A stretch of 64,000 nucleotides of DNA from Branchiostoma floridae (taxonomy: Eukaryota > Chordata > Leptocardii > Amphioxiformes > Branchiostomatidae), in the NCBI RefSeq assembly GCF_000003815.2, contig NC_049997.1:7536707-7600706 (forward strand). The letters are read 5' to 3'. Numbering within the stretch: position 1 is the first letter of the stretch; each line of letters starts with the position of its first letter. Position numbers and translations under genes: made by a program. This document shows positions 1 through 13,300 of this stretch, piece after piece. The notes below the pieces were generated by a model, which did no database searches, was not told the DNA's origin, and saw nothing but the letters and a program-made list of their open reading frames with translations.

Positions 1-2247
1 ACTAGTAGGTAGCACACTGTTTGGTTGTATTGTAATAAGCACAATGCCTTTAGGCAGACAGGGAAGGCATTCATATTGTCGCCAGTTATGGGCCATAATG
101 CATGTACCAGTTACATTAGGGAGCTTAAAGTCGATAAAGCCCTGCCACCACGTTATTGATTTCTTGATGATAACACATCTTGCTGTAAGCGGAAACAAAT
201 CGATGATGGGGAAACATCTGGTCCTGTCATGTCAGTGATGAAATCATTTTTCTAGTCTGTGTGCTGTGTTTGTTTCTGATCAAGAAGGTTTAATAATGAA
301 AAAGAAATCTTTATTGACACGACAAAAGTACAGCGACTTTCGTAAGGTCTACATGTATAACAACACTTACAGTACAACTAAACAGTCATATATTATATGG
401 ATATCTTTATTTGATACTGTAATTCACTTTATGTTCACGGTAGCAAAATTTCGCGGTGTGAGAAAAAATTAAGTGTTAACGGCACTCTATGTTCGCGGTG
501 GCGGCGGTTCACCAAAAGAAAGTCGGCCTGTTTCGGCCGTGATTTGATGACAGCGCACGGAACGCAACAGGGCCAATGACCCCTGATATGTCGCAATCAC
601 ATTTGCCGCATAGGCTGACGGGATACCCACGCCAAACACAAGCGACGCGGGCGCCATTTTGAAATATTTTCGGCGTGAAAGACGGCGCTAAGTTTTAAAC
701 TTTCAGCGTAATTTGTGGACACAAATTGTACACAAATTGTACACAAGGAGGTGAAGAGTTTATCTCTCCGATATTTACAGTAGTTCCAACTCAGAATTAT
801 GAAACGAACGTCTTTTTTTCGGCATGTAAGCGGAGTTTTGTTTGCCACGTTTCTAGTCGTAAAAATTTCCCCGCTATTATTGTTGTGAATCTTAGTTGCT
901 GTAATTCCATAGCCATTACTTGTATTTGTAAAGACCGGTACTACTCAGTTTTATTTTTTGTTCTGTTTTTAACTTGTAGAAATCTAGTTAAACTATGATA
1001 ATGTACTAAGTAGATTGTTATCGCAGCCATGTCACGGCGTGTACGTAAGTTTTGTTAGTAAACAAAGCCGATATGTTTCTTTTTCCTCCGGTCGCCGGTG
1101 GCACATTTCTATACAATAATGACTCCCTGTATCGTATATGTGTTGAATCAACTTTTATTTTTACAACATACTGGTATTTCAGTAAATTCGCTGGTTTATT
1201 TGTACTCATCACCTGAAATTCCGCGACTTTGTTGAAAATTCCTTTGTCTAACGCTTGGCTTGGGTACCGCCATTTTGTAACATTTTTTTTATGTATCGCT
1301 AGCTGTAGTTGTACAAATATACGAGTCATTTTTTGTACTAGTACTAGTACTTTCAGTGATGATCCTGTAGTAATTCCTTGCTTGAATAGCACTGTAGTAG
1401 TTTTTTAGTTTGTAAATGTACACATGCTGCCTGCTAGCGGCGATGTAAACAAAATAGCGGTTTATGTTATCGTAACGTAAACATGAACATAAGTAAAAGA
1501 AATGACACAATTTTGTGCTTGTAGAATAAATGTTTTATTTCTTGAGGAGAATTTGTGTTTGAGTTGTTATTGTGGCGATCGTTGCGTGTTGAAAGTGTGT
1601 TGTGTGAATGGATAAGACATTCGTAACGTACTAGTAAGTACTAGTTCTAAGTACTTGGATGGTAGCGGAGAAGGGGGAGGGGGGCGAAAGACGAATGATT
1701 TTTTAACGGCAATGATAACTTCGCGGCACAGACGTCACCGTGAAAACCGTGAACATAAAGTTACCGTTAATAAAACAGGAATTACAGTATCTGTTTGACC
1801 TCTGACATTCTACTTCTTGCAGNNNNNNNNNNNNNNNNNNNNNNNNNNNNNNNNNNNNNNNNNNNNNNNNNNNNNNNNNNNNNNNNNNNNNNNNNNNNNN
1901 NNNNNNNNNNNNNNNNNNNNNNACATGATTTTTGAGAGGTATTGTGGTATTTTTAAAACCCAATTTGGTTACTAGATTTAGAAAAAAATCTTTTCTTTTC
2001 CTTGTTAAAAAAACTTATCAAAGAAAATATGAAATTTTGTTCTTCCAAAGTTCCACTGCAATGAAATTCATTCTCCTTGACATTAAGGTTTTTATCTCAA
2101 TGTCATTCTGATGAAATAAAAGGATTTTTTTTTTCAATTTGTATTTCCATACGAAGCCCTTGTTGGTGTGCTTTTTTAATGGAATAGCCAAGTTGTTTTC
2201 CTCTGTTATTTTGCCTTCTTTTGAGTAAACTGGAATCTTTTCCGCAG
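1..2247. other. Upstream region of the EPS8-family gene, possible promoter area
   Basis: I see no supported coding exon here. The interval from about 480 to 700 is locally CpG-rich, and about 1260-1280 and 650-660 contain CCATTTTG-type elements, so part of a promoter or 5' untranslated exon could lie here. Palindromic ACTAGT/GTACTAGT words recur around 1336-1355 and 1626-1650. Just before the N run the sequence ends in a pyrimidine-rich tract followed by CAG (1801-1822), which resembles a splice acceptor, so an exon may be hidden in the gap. Confidence 0.35.
1823..1922. other. Assembly gap (100 N)
   Basis: A run of 100 unknown bases. The preceding bases look like a splice acceptor (polypyrimidine tract then CAG), so a 5' exon may be missing. 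Confidence 0.99.
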
Positions 2248-2333
2248 ATGAACTGTTTCAGTTTCCGCTGCTCCTGTTTCTGTTCCTCTCGCTCTCCTGG
2301 TCACCCCTCCTCCTCCGACAGACCCAGACGAAG
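2248..2333 (+). CDS. EPS8: Tentative first coding exon of the EPS8-family gene
   Basis: An acceptor-like CCGCAG lies directly before ATG at 2248. The open frame runs to a donor (AAG|GTAGAC) at 2334. It encodes a cysteine-rich N-terminus beginning [12 protein letters not shown]. The exon ends in phase 2 with AG, which joins the next exon at 7204 (starting with T) to give Ser-Gly-Tyr. Phase agreement is the main support. The cysteine cluster is unlike vertebrate EPS8 N-termini, so an alternative first exon upstream or in the N gap is possible. Confidence 0.4.
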
Positions 2334-5300
2334 GTAGACCCTGCCCGCGCACGACTCCGTGCATGAGCGCGTGAAAGTGGCATGCCCAAATACAGTCAGC
2401 AGGATGAGCTGTCTCACATGTCGCAAAAGGCCTGAGTCTCCAGAATTGCCTGAAATCATCAGGTAGAAATTAGAGGACCTGAGTTCAATGTCGTCAGAGT
2501 AACTCAGGCCAGAACAGTTCATTTTCTTGGTTCCTGGACACCTTTATGTAAAAATCGAGTAAAAAGACAGGTTAAAAACCAAGGCGGTTTCTTATTGAAA
2601 CAGAGGTCTGGAAGATACACTTGGATTTTTCTCCAAGCAGCTGTTGAAGTGTGGAAGACCATAACATTTCCTGACTGTACTTGCAATTAATTGTAGACTT
2701 TTCTGACAGTCTCTTACCACCTTGTCAGAAACGCCTATCAGAAAAAGTTATAATCTTCCACCTTACATCTGCTTAAAGATTTTTCCAGAAATTTCTCTCC
2801 TCTCTGTTTCTCCATGTTGGTCTTTCATCCAAAACTGAGAACCAAGAAATGGACTTGGTGAGGCCTTGCTGGGGAATGATTAACTTGCCTGTTCAGGGCT
2901 CAAAGTGCCAACCTACAATCTACATGTACAATTGGAGAAGCAAAATTAGAAAACTTTGTGGAAACTTTGTGAAATAGTTGTGGAAACATGTCAATTGTTT
3001 CCTTTACCAGTCAAAACTTACCATTTAGACAAATTTTCTAAGAAATGAAATTTCATCATCGATGGTGACTTTGATCGAGTGTCCCATCCACATGAAACTT
3101 CGAAAGTCAAAAATTTTGTTCAACCATTCTTCATAATTTTTTTAATAATCTTAAGCTGTCACAATTCTTAATTTGGAATATTGCAGGTGACATTTTGATG
3201 CCTTTTCCATTTGATTAATACCTGTCAGTCATCACGTCTGCGGGTTGTCAAAATGTGATTTCAAGGCCGTTACTAAAAGCATGTCTGCTTGCTTGTGGTC
3301 AGTGTGCTAACGTGACAGCAATGCATGTTGTGTCAGGTTGTAGTGTCGTCTGTGTGAATTAATTTTAGTTCAGGTAGTTTTTCTAGGATTTGTCACGTCA
3401 GTTTACCATGGTTGTGTTTTTGTCCGAAAGCAAGTCTTGTAGACTGCAAATAGTATACAAAGAGGCGTATGTAATGGCTCCAAGCAGATGTACAGTGTTT
3501 GAGATTCGCTTATTTTACAAAAGAAAAGAAATGAGATGATAAAAGTTTGACTCAGATAAAAAGCAAAAGCTGCACATCAACATGTGCATATGAATGAACC
3601 AGCAGTGGTATAACTTCAACCATCCTTGAGCATAACACGCATGTAGCATAATAAAGCCAGCAAAAAAGGTGCAGATAATAAACTTTTAAAATGATCTAGA
3701 AAAGCAAATGCTTGTAGAAGCCATACATTTTGATAGAATGTATGGGTAGAATACTAAAATTATACTAGAAATTAAAGTAAGCCAAGCTTATGTACAAATG
3801 TATCAACAAACTAGCACTAGTGCCAAACTGCAGCTATATATGTACAAGATCAGAAAGTATGACTAAGTCTTGCTCCGTTATCATCATCATCGTGACAAGC
3901 TACACATGTAGTTGCTGTGATCTTCTTGACTCTAATTCCGTAGGTTGTGATACAGCCAAGAACTGATCACGGCCATCACCATTTGTTGGTGTGGAATGAT
4001 GCTCTCTCCTGAAGCGTGAAATGGAAACATGTTCAGCCCATTTGTAGACAGCTTCCGTATTGATCCAAAGGGTGTCTGCACTCATTGCGTGTCTGAGTAA
4101 AGTGCCAAACCGCACGTAAAAATGATGCAAATGGTCTCAAACACACTAAATCAAGTACAGTGTGTAGTTTTAAATTCAGAAAAGTGTGAATATGTCAAAC
4201 TGTTATAGGTATAATTAAGGGCATTTATCAAAGATTTAAGCAGAAAAATCTTGATAAAAAGTAACCCAGTAGAATAATAACTTAAGGCTTTTCAATCTGT
4301 CATAGATTCATTTTGTAGTTCTACTAGGTATTCTGAACTAATTATTCCATTATCCATGTAAGACTAATACTAAAATCTATGTGTACATACAGCCCTGTCT
4401 GTGTGCTAATGTGTGTTTCTTGCTGTTAGTAAGCTAACCTCCTTTTTTAAATCCCTTCCTTTGCTGCTATTTCTTTCTGTGCTTTCATTTCCTTCCCAAA
4501 CATATGCGTGTTCTATCCTAACTTCCAACCTAATGTCTATATTAACATTGAACTCCGACTTTCTTGGCTTCTTTTCATATTTCCTGTCGCTTGCCCTGTT
4601 TCTCTCCCCCTTGCACCCCCCTTCTTTTGGCGCATACCCCCCCTTCTCCTTGTTACCCCTTGCCCTGTTTCTCTCCCTCTTGCACCCCCCTTCTTTTGGC
4701 ACATACCCCCCTTCTCCTTGTTATCCCTTGCCCTGTTTCTCTCCCTCTTGCACCCCCCTTCTTTTGGCACATACCCCCCTTCTCCTTGTTACCCCTTGCC
4801 CTGTTTCTCTCCCTCTTGCACCCCCCTTCTTTTGGCACATCCCCCCCTTCTCCATGTTACCCCTTGCTACCCCCTTGTCCTGTCTTACCCCCTGCAGCGT
4901 GTGGACCAGCCATTGACAATGCTCATACAGGCGTACATGTTGCGATATGTCAGACTCAAGGTGCGTTATAACATGATATACACTAATCACCACGTATGTC
5001 ATCACATTTGTTAAATGAACAAGCACCATTCACAAGATGAGTCACTTGATATTTTCTGCTTGCTCAGAAAATCCTACACCCCCTTTACAATTGAGGAAAA
5101 TCAGATGTACATGTAAAGTTCAGAAACATAATACACACACAGTATATCAAATCAATGTTTTGCCTCACATTTTAAAAAAGTTTGTGTCTTTATCAAGCAA
5201 AGTCTACCTATGGATTATAGTATCTTTGCTATATTACAGTATTTCTGACCCTATCTTCCTCCATGACCACAATGAAAAGTGGCCTGCAGGCTGACTTGAG

Positions 5301-8300
5301 TTTTGTATGAATTAACACTTTAGAAAAAGGCTCAAATTTACAAGCAAAAAGTCTTTAGGATAGCAGTCTGTAGGACGGCATGTTTAACATGTTGACATCC
5401 CTTTTTTCCACATCTCACCACTACCAGTAGATTAGCTTTTCAGTACATCAATAGTCTTAACTGAATCGATATATACTTGGTTTCTTACCACACCCCACAT
5501 AAAAGGTGTCTTTAAAAAGAGCCCAAAATGTCCGTCTGGCCATTTTCTAAAACGTGCTGTATCGAAAAAACGCGATGTATAAGCTGTCATCGAAGCAAGC
5601 CGTTTAAGAAATCCAACACGGCATGCAAGAAAGTCCCACAGAAAGTTCGAAGTATTGATTTGTGCTAATTACATTGGCCACCTGCTTAGACAGTGTGCCA
5701 AACTGGTAACTGCTGTATAGAGAAATACATTATAAAATTCAAACATCAGTGTTTCATGCATGTCAGTTTGCTGTACAAGACTGAAGGAACATGCACTCAC
5801 TCAGTCTAGCCAGCTGTTTTGTAACAGTTTGAAAGCCACTGCATAGGAGCCCTTTATTACAAAATAGCAGTTACTGTGGGATTAGGCCGAATATTGCCAT
5901 AAAATCTTTTAAAAAATCAGCATGTCATGAAAATGAGCTAAAACTTGCAATGCATGGATAGAAAGTACTGTCAAACAAAATATCTAAATTCTCCAGTGAT
6001 CATATCAATCTTGTGTAACATGAGTAACATGTGCAAGTTGTCAAGTGAAGTAAGTTATCTAAAATGACCTTCATGATCACGACACAATATGCACTTTATG
6101 ATTAATGTATATCTTGCGATTATCGTCTTACTTTCACTAGGTTACTTGTATTGTGATGTAAGACTTGGTATAACAATTCACAGCACCAGTGACTGCAGAT
6201 AACCTTATGCACTATGAAATATAGAGTATATTTTTGCTGAATTAAAACACAATTATTACTTAACTCAAGCATTGTCTGTCCAAGTCTACTAAACTTGTCA
6301 AGTAATTGTCGTGCACAATGTTTGGTAGGTTTCTTGCATGTGCAATGGCAGGGAGCCTGTTGTGCATGTTCTCTAATTGAGCATGAGTCCACCATGTTTG
6401 TTGGAATGACCTTCGTATTGTCCTTGGTCACCTTTCATAAGCTTCAGTGTCTGTAACAATAGAATTAGAATTCAGAGCTGATGTAATCTCTGATATAATA
6501 TTACTGTTTTTATAAGGTTTGATTTACCATGTAGCTCTAGTACTCACATGTACATTTCTGTAATAGATTTCAGTTAGTATAGTATTACATGCATACTTTG
6601 TGCATTCATGAAAATTTTAAGGTACTAAGAGTGTTTTGCAGAAGAATATCATACAAAATGAATGTTCAACCTTTCATTCTAACGTCAAGAGTACATTATG
6701 ACATTAATGATTAAAAAGTTATAGATAATAGAATCAAGTAGTGAACAGAATTAGCTTTCAACTTTCAGTTGACTCTTAGTCTTACTTATAACGTTACCTG
6801 AATGACATGCAATAATATCTAGAATTGCGTATCTGTTTTTGTCTTCAATAACAGAATCATGTTTAAACTGAAATTTGTCAAAGGTGTTTCAAAGAAAAGA
6901 TAACTGTAACGTTAGTTCACCTTTATCCAATGGGTAACCTATATACGTTATGTGAAAAAAAACAGAGCATTTAGGATATCAGTTCAACGGACGGCGGTTT
7001 CAAAGTGCAATACTTTGAAAATATTGCATTTTGAAACCACTACTATCAGTGGACTTGATATTACTAGTAGATATCCAGTTTTCAAATACAATGGATATAG
7101 GTCACTCCATGGATAAAGGTGAACTGACGTTAAATATTGACCTTGATTTAAGGAATGTGAAGTCCATGTTAAGAGTCTGACAAATTCTCTCCCTTTACTA
7201 CAGTGGTTACGCTCCTTCCGGACAAAACGGCTACCAAAATGGCTTCAATGGGGCCAGCCGACCCAGTGCCAAGGAAATATATGGTAAGTACAGAAGTCAT
7301 AATATTAGAAACATTCATAGTTGGACTAATTGACTTAATCAAACAAAGAAAACTAATTTCTAAGGCATTGGTATTCCATGAGAAAACTAACCTTTTAGTT
7401 TTACAGATGTTCACATATTTTGGCTTGTAGATGAAGGCATGATATTCATTTAGACTTCAAGTATAATGATGTTAAGCAGAGAACCAACAATTTCAAAAGG
7501 ATCTGAAAAAGAATATGTTGGCCTATTCCATTAAACCAGAATATCATTTTAAAATTTTGTTTCCAATATAATTACAATTCAAAATCCTTCTGTGAAAAGG
7601 CCTGTATCTCAGTAACAAAGATAATTTTTTTATAAGAACGGATTGAGTTTTGAGATGACCCCCAGAGAGGTCCCTGATATGTAGGTGTTGACATTTAACA
7701 GTGTTTACTGGTCCATTTTTGTCCGAGCTGAACTTTAGGACTGCTCCCTTTATGTTTAAAGTCTATATTAAGGCACAAGCAAACTGGGTAGTAAGCACTG
7801 GAATTACTAGCCACAATATTACAATGCACGGTGAGCTACTGAATTTAGAACTGGAATTTGTTAGATACAGCTACAATTATTGGAAATGTTTATATGATCT
7901 TTATCACGTTTGTTTGTCATATGAGATATATCTAGATTAGATACAAATATTCCTTTGGGTATAAGCAAAACATATTCCATTTTGGAGTGAGTAATAACAA
8001 GCAATATAAAGGACATGTTGCTAATTTGTTATATTTGTACTGACAACATTTCACTTACAGAAATCCTATCAGTCATGGACCCTTGCTTCAAGGAACTTGC
8101 TTGCATGGAATGTTTTGTTATTGTGATGTTCCCCTGTGTTTGAAATGGCCAATGATTGTGTTATAGTACATTTAATATAACCCTGTAGCCTGTTCCCATG
8201 TCCAACCCTTCCCTAATTGTTGTGAACATTTCTCCATTTGTACGTACCCTGATTTCTGCAGACGAGGAAGGTATGTCTCCAGAACATGGTGGTGCTGCAC

Positions 8301-10365
8301 TCTGAAGACCTGCATGCAAACCTGCATGAACCTGTACCCTCTTTCTTTCCATGGGTCAATTTTTTGGCTGTCATTTTTTGCAGCATACGTTTGTCCTCAG
8401 CCTGGTCTCCTCTGTTGATGGTATCTTGTATGTTTGCTAGACTGTGTTGCTATTATTGCATTTTGTTTGTAATGCTAATTGAGGCATGAATTTCAGTTGT
8501 GCAAAGATTGTTTTTTGTGGATTTTTTTTGGACTTTGTCACCCAGAATTGCCTTTGATACAGCAATTATTGCAACAGCAGCTACTGCAAGGATTATTAAA
8601 TCAGCCTCTAAAAAAATGTTTAATAATAGAGAAGTTTATTTGCAAGTTCGTGCCCAGGGCTAATTGCAAGTACATGGTATAAACATAGTAGATATACAAG
8701 TGACAATGAACAGTTATGAACAATATTCTACTGTACTACTAGAGTTGGCTATTTCTAAACAGGTTGGGTTTGACTTCTTTTTTGGAAGCAGAGGGAGACG
8801 AATAATATGCATAATGCAGGGTTGCAGACCCTAAAGTTGTTTTTGATAAAGGCTGATATAACAATCCTTATATATATATATATATATACAGTCATAGTAC
8901 TCATACAGAATCTAAGTTTCAATTACACACATTTAAGATTTTAAGAAAACATACAGCACATCATGTTTTATTGTATCTGACTTTTTTCCACCAAGGCCTT
9001 GCATCCTGGATTTTACACGGTTCATTCACTGTAGCTTGATACCAATTTTTATTGCATCTATTGATATTCACTGCTCTACATTTGCCATTGGTGTTATTAC
9101 TACTCAAGTTAGCCTAGAGTAAAGCTTATGATATCTATATTTGTGGATATGTCGGGAGGGATCTGGAACGTTGGCTGCGGGACACCCGTGGTGCTTGCAG
9201 CCATAAACAGCTATATGGCCTAATGAGCCCTCGTTATATGCTAATGAGCCTTCCCGCAGTTGGAACGCATCTACACGCATGCGGAAGCTGTCGGGGACCC
9301 CTGCTAAGCTATTGGGGACCTCTGCTAAGCTATATCAGACGAATGCTCCGGACCTTTCGGGAGAAATTCTGCTGATATCTTTATGGCGATATTGCAGTTG
9401 CATCTAGATGCTGAAAAAAAGCTGTCGGTGAGAGGTTGTCGGCTCGCAGATATCGGGAAAAACTGTGTCTAGATCGTGCCTTAGCCTAGAGTAAAGCTTA
9501 TGATATCTATCTGTACAATTACAGAGCAGCGTAAGAAATATGCGCAAGCTCGCGATGTGGGGGAAGAAGCCAGGAGCTTTCCCGTGGAGGTAGGTGGATA
9601 CCCCATCGAGGTACGTGCCCACTTTCTCTTTTTCTTTTCTTACGTTACCTTAATTATCACATCTGTACATTCTTTGTTAATACCCCCGTCACATGTAGTG
9701 AAAATCGATCGGACGATGAGTCTGCGAGCTGTAAATTACGAGGATGCATGACCTTGATGCCAACGAAGAAATGGTAGAGTTCCCCCTTTCCCGTCAGGGT
9801 CATGCCTCGTAATTTAGAGCTCGCAGACTCGTCGTCCGATAGATTTTTGCCACATGTGACGGGGGTATAAAGAGATCAGATACGTTTTGTGTTATCTTTG
9901 TTGTGGTTTTGTCTTCCATTCTTACCATATTGTGTCACTGTTTCCCAGTCGTAGAATTTCATAGTTCAATTGTTTTGTGTTCCCCTGCATGTTTTTGTGA
10001 GTTTTGTTGTCAATAGTTTTGTGATCTTTTAAACCTTTGTTGCATGAAGTAACTCCTTAAATTTGTAAACTTTAAGGTTCTTCTGGAAAATTTCTTAATT
10101 TCATCCCCCTCAGTGTACCCTTTGTTTTGCTTTCTGTGTTTTGTTTCGTTCACAAATCCATGGGCACTTTTTGAACTAACGTACTAAACAAGACTAGACC
10201 TAGACATTATGATATATGTGCTGTGTCTTTGTTGCTTATTTGACTTTTGTCCATTGACACTTATAGTTAAGTTTAATGGACGTGTTTAGAGGAAATTAAA
10301 GATATCCTTGACTTGTCTAACTATATAAAATGTATTTGGCAGAAAATAGCTTACAAATTAGCAGA

Positions 10366-10399
<34 letters not shown>

Positions 10400-13300
10400 C
10401 TGAAGAATAATCTTATGATATAGAAGAATCAGCAGAAGAATATTATTATAGAAGAATAGTCATTATGTAGACCTTGAAAGTGTTTTTAAGTGTTTTTTTT
10501 TTAAATGTCAACTGGTGTGAAAGATAGACTTCTACCTTGTTAACTAGCTAAACTGTTATTTGTAGCAAACCCTCTTGTAATTAGCCAGCAAAAGGGTATA
10601 TCACCCCGAAAGGGGCAGTAGAACCCTGCCGTGTATAAGCATGTGCGAACATGTGTGTATGGCGGCTTTGAAAAGGTGTCCCTTGACACCTGTTACGCCA
10701 TACCCTCCATTGTCATCATATATGGAGAATCCTAATAAATAAATAAATTTCCTTGATTTTCAGCACCTGGCCACGTACGCCATGGACCCCAAGAACGCCA
10801 TGCTGACCATAGAGGATGGGGTGAGGAAGCTGAAGCTGATGGATGCGAAGGGGAAGATCTGGACTCAGGAGATGACCATGCAGGTGGACGAGAGGGCTGT
10901 CCTGCTCATCGACAACGAGACACACGAGGAGCTCGAGAACTTTCCTCTCAGCGGGTCAGTAGCCTGATTTAATCTCGCTTATAGCAGCCCACGCAACATC
11001 TGCTGGCCTCCGCGGGGAGGGGCCAGTTACTGCCCTGGACAGCAGAGTTTGTGTTACACAGACTAGCGGGTCAGGGTTTAGAGCCAGTCAAAATGTTAAA
11101 ATTCTGTACCTACATCCGCCTTCTTGCAGTTATTTTGATCGTTGGAATCTGCTCTTGGCTATTGCCAATCACTTGATGTACAGTCACTACTACACAGGGA
11201 CCTATTTCTTTCAAAAGACATGCTGTTAAGCCATGATTTCTTTCTTTAAATTTGGTCCACCATAAAAAGAGTAAAGGATCTACTGTAAATGCAGAAATGT
11301 TTGCCGTGTTTTTCTGTCTGCGTTTTTTTGTGGTGGCGGCAGCTGGCACTGGGATGATTTTTCCATTACAGTATGTGACTACTGTATGTGGCACTACCTG
11401 ACAAACTTAAAACCACTGCAAACACTCCATTTTCTCCCTTTGGTGAAATGGAATACCCCTGAACTTAAATGAATTTTACTGTAATCCTTGTACATGTAAG
11501 TTTCCTTTTAGTGCCATTTAACATAAAGTTTAGTACCATTCAACATATGATAAAGTTTTGAGATGTGATAATCTCATCTATTGTGATGCTTAACATGTTT
11601 ATCACAATTACTTGACGAGGAGTCAGACAAAGGATGTTTGTCAAATGAAAACGTTTTGTTTTGTCTGATGATTGACATTTGACCATGTTTTGCCCTGCCA
11701 GCATCACTATAAACAAGGCCGTGATGAACGAGGGGAACTATAACAGCATCCTGGTGCTGGCTGTGAAGGACCCCAACCAGAAGTTCCCAGACATGCACAT
11801 GTTTCAGGTACGTAGTGAAGTGTAGTGTTTGTGAATGATGTCTTAGATCAGGGTTCTAGCCAGCATCCGTCCTTCCGTTCTTTGATAGAATTTTGCATTC
11901 TGTACTCTGTGACGGGCAAAAATAGGCATGTAAAGATATCAGCTGAACCAAGCTGAGTCTACTAGCAAAATTTGCGCCTCAAAATAAAGGAAATAATGTT
12001 TCAGAGGGGTTAGGTTTCAAAATTCCCAGGAGAGCATGCCTCCAAACCCCCTTAGGATCATATTCCATGCAGGGAACGACCAAAAATTTCAGGCTGGCTA
12101 GAACACTGCCTTAGATGTTGCATAGTCAATAGCCTGTGTTACGCTACGGTAACATTTCCAAACCGGTTTAATGCAGTTACTCCTGTTTTTGCCAGTCTTC
12201 CTTAAGATAGGCAATTTAACAAGACAGGAAGTTTTTGGCATTGAGCCAATGCTGTATGTGTACCCAGGCTTCTGGTGTCTACTGAAGTATAAAGAAAGTT
12301 GTCAGCATGACTGAACTTCTTGTTCTTGTTTTAATTGTTGGTAACAGAGTTCTAGTCAGTGCCCGTCCATCCGTCCTTTGACGGAATTTTGCAGCTGGTG
12401 ACGGAAAAATTTTGCCCATTCTGTCCTCTGTGACGGACAATAATTGAAAGATATTAAGAATTATGTAAAGATTTTTAAAAAAATGAAATTTTGCAAAGAT
12501 CTCCAGAAATTCAGCATAGTTACCAATGAACCAAGCTGAGTTACTCTACAAGCAAAATTTGCCCCTCAAAATGCAAGAAATAGCAAGGGTCTAGATTCAA
12601 AATTTTCCCAGACCCAGAGGATCGTTGCACTGTCCGCACAGTATTTCATGTCTCTGGCACTCAATTAAAAATCCAGGGAACGGAAAAAATGTCAGGCTGG
12701 CTAGAACACTGGTTAGTAATATCTAATTTGTTCCTCAGACGGACCGAATACCTGCAGATGTAATATGTAAGGACATCAAGGCAGCAATAGACGACTTCAA
12801 AAGCGGCAGAAAGCGTTACCGACCTCCGTCCTCTCGCGAGGACTTCAATCCGCCGCCGAGTCGGAGCGATCCCAGGCAGGATTCGCCCAGCGCAGGAAGT
12901 AGTTCCCGTATCCCTCCGCCGCCAGTGGTACCCGCGCCACAGCCCCCGGCGGGGAACGTAAAAAGGCAGGCGGAGGCGTTTGAGTCGGCCGCCGCCCAAC
13001 AACAGAACGGGTACTCCTCCCCGCCAAAGAGCCCTCCCGCTCGGTCACCAAGGTACATTAGGTTGTTTATTTTTTTATCTTGCTTCGAAAATTTTTGAAA
13101 AAAGACAGAATACAGCAAAATATACCCAAAATGAAAGTTTGATATTTGTAAAGTTAAAGCCTATGGTGTCTGCTAAAGGTATATTTTACTTTTATTAATA
13201 GTGGCTCTCATTTAGGTAAAATCATGTGCCATCAGATGCAAGTAAGAAGAGGATGAATATTCTTCTGAATTACAAACTGCATATTATAACCATGAATAAT

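Noticed and set aside
1018-1392. 124-codon minus-strand open frame
   Set aside because: No recognisable family, no splice support, AT-rich composition unlike the real exons here.
4413-5029. Several overlapping open frames on both strands rich in Pro, Leu, Gly and Arg
   Set aside because: They are produced by the 68-69 bp C-rich minisatellite; frames are open on both strands with the same period.
12661-13118. Minus-strand Gly/Arg-rich frames opposite EPS8 exon 12739-13052
   Set aside because: Antisense shadows of a GC-rich exon with a well-matched plus-strand protein.
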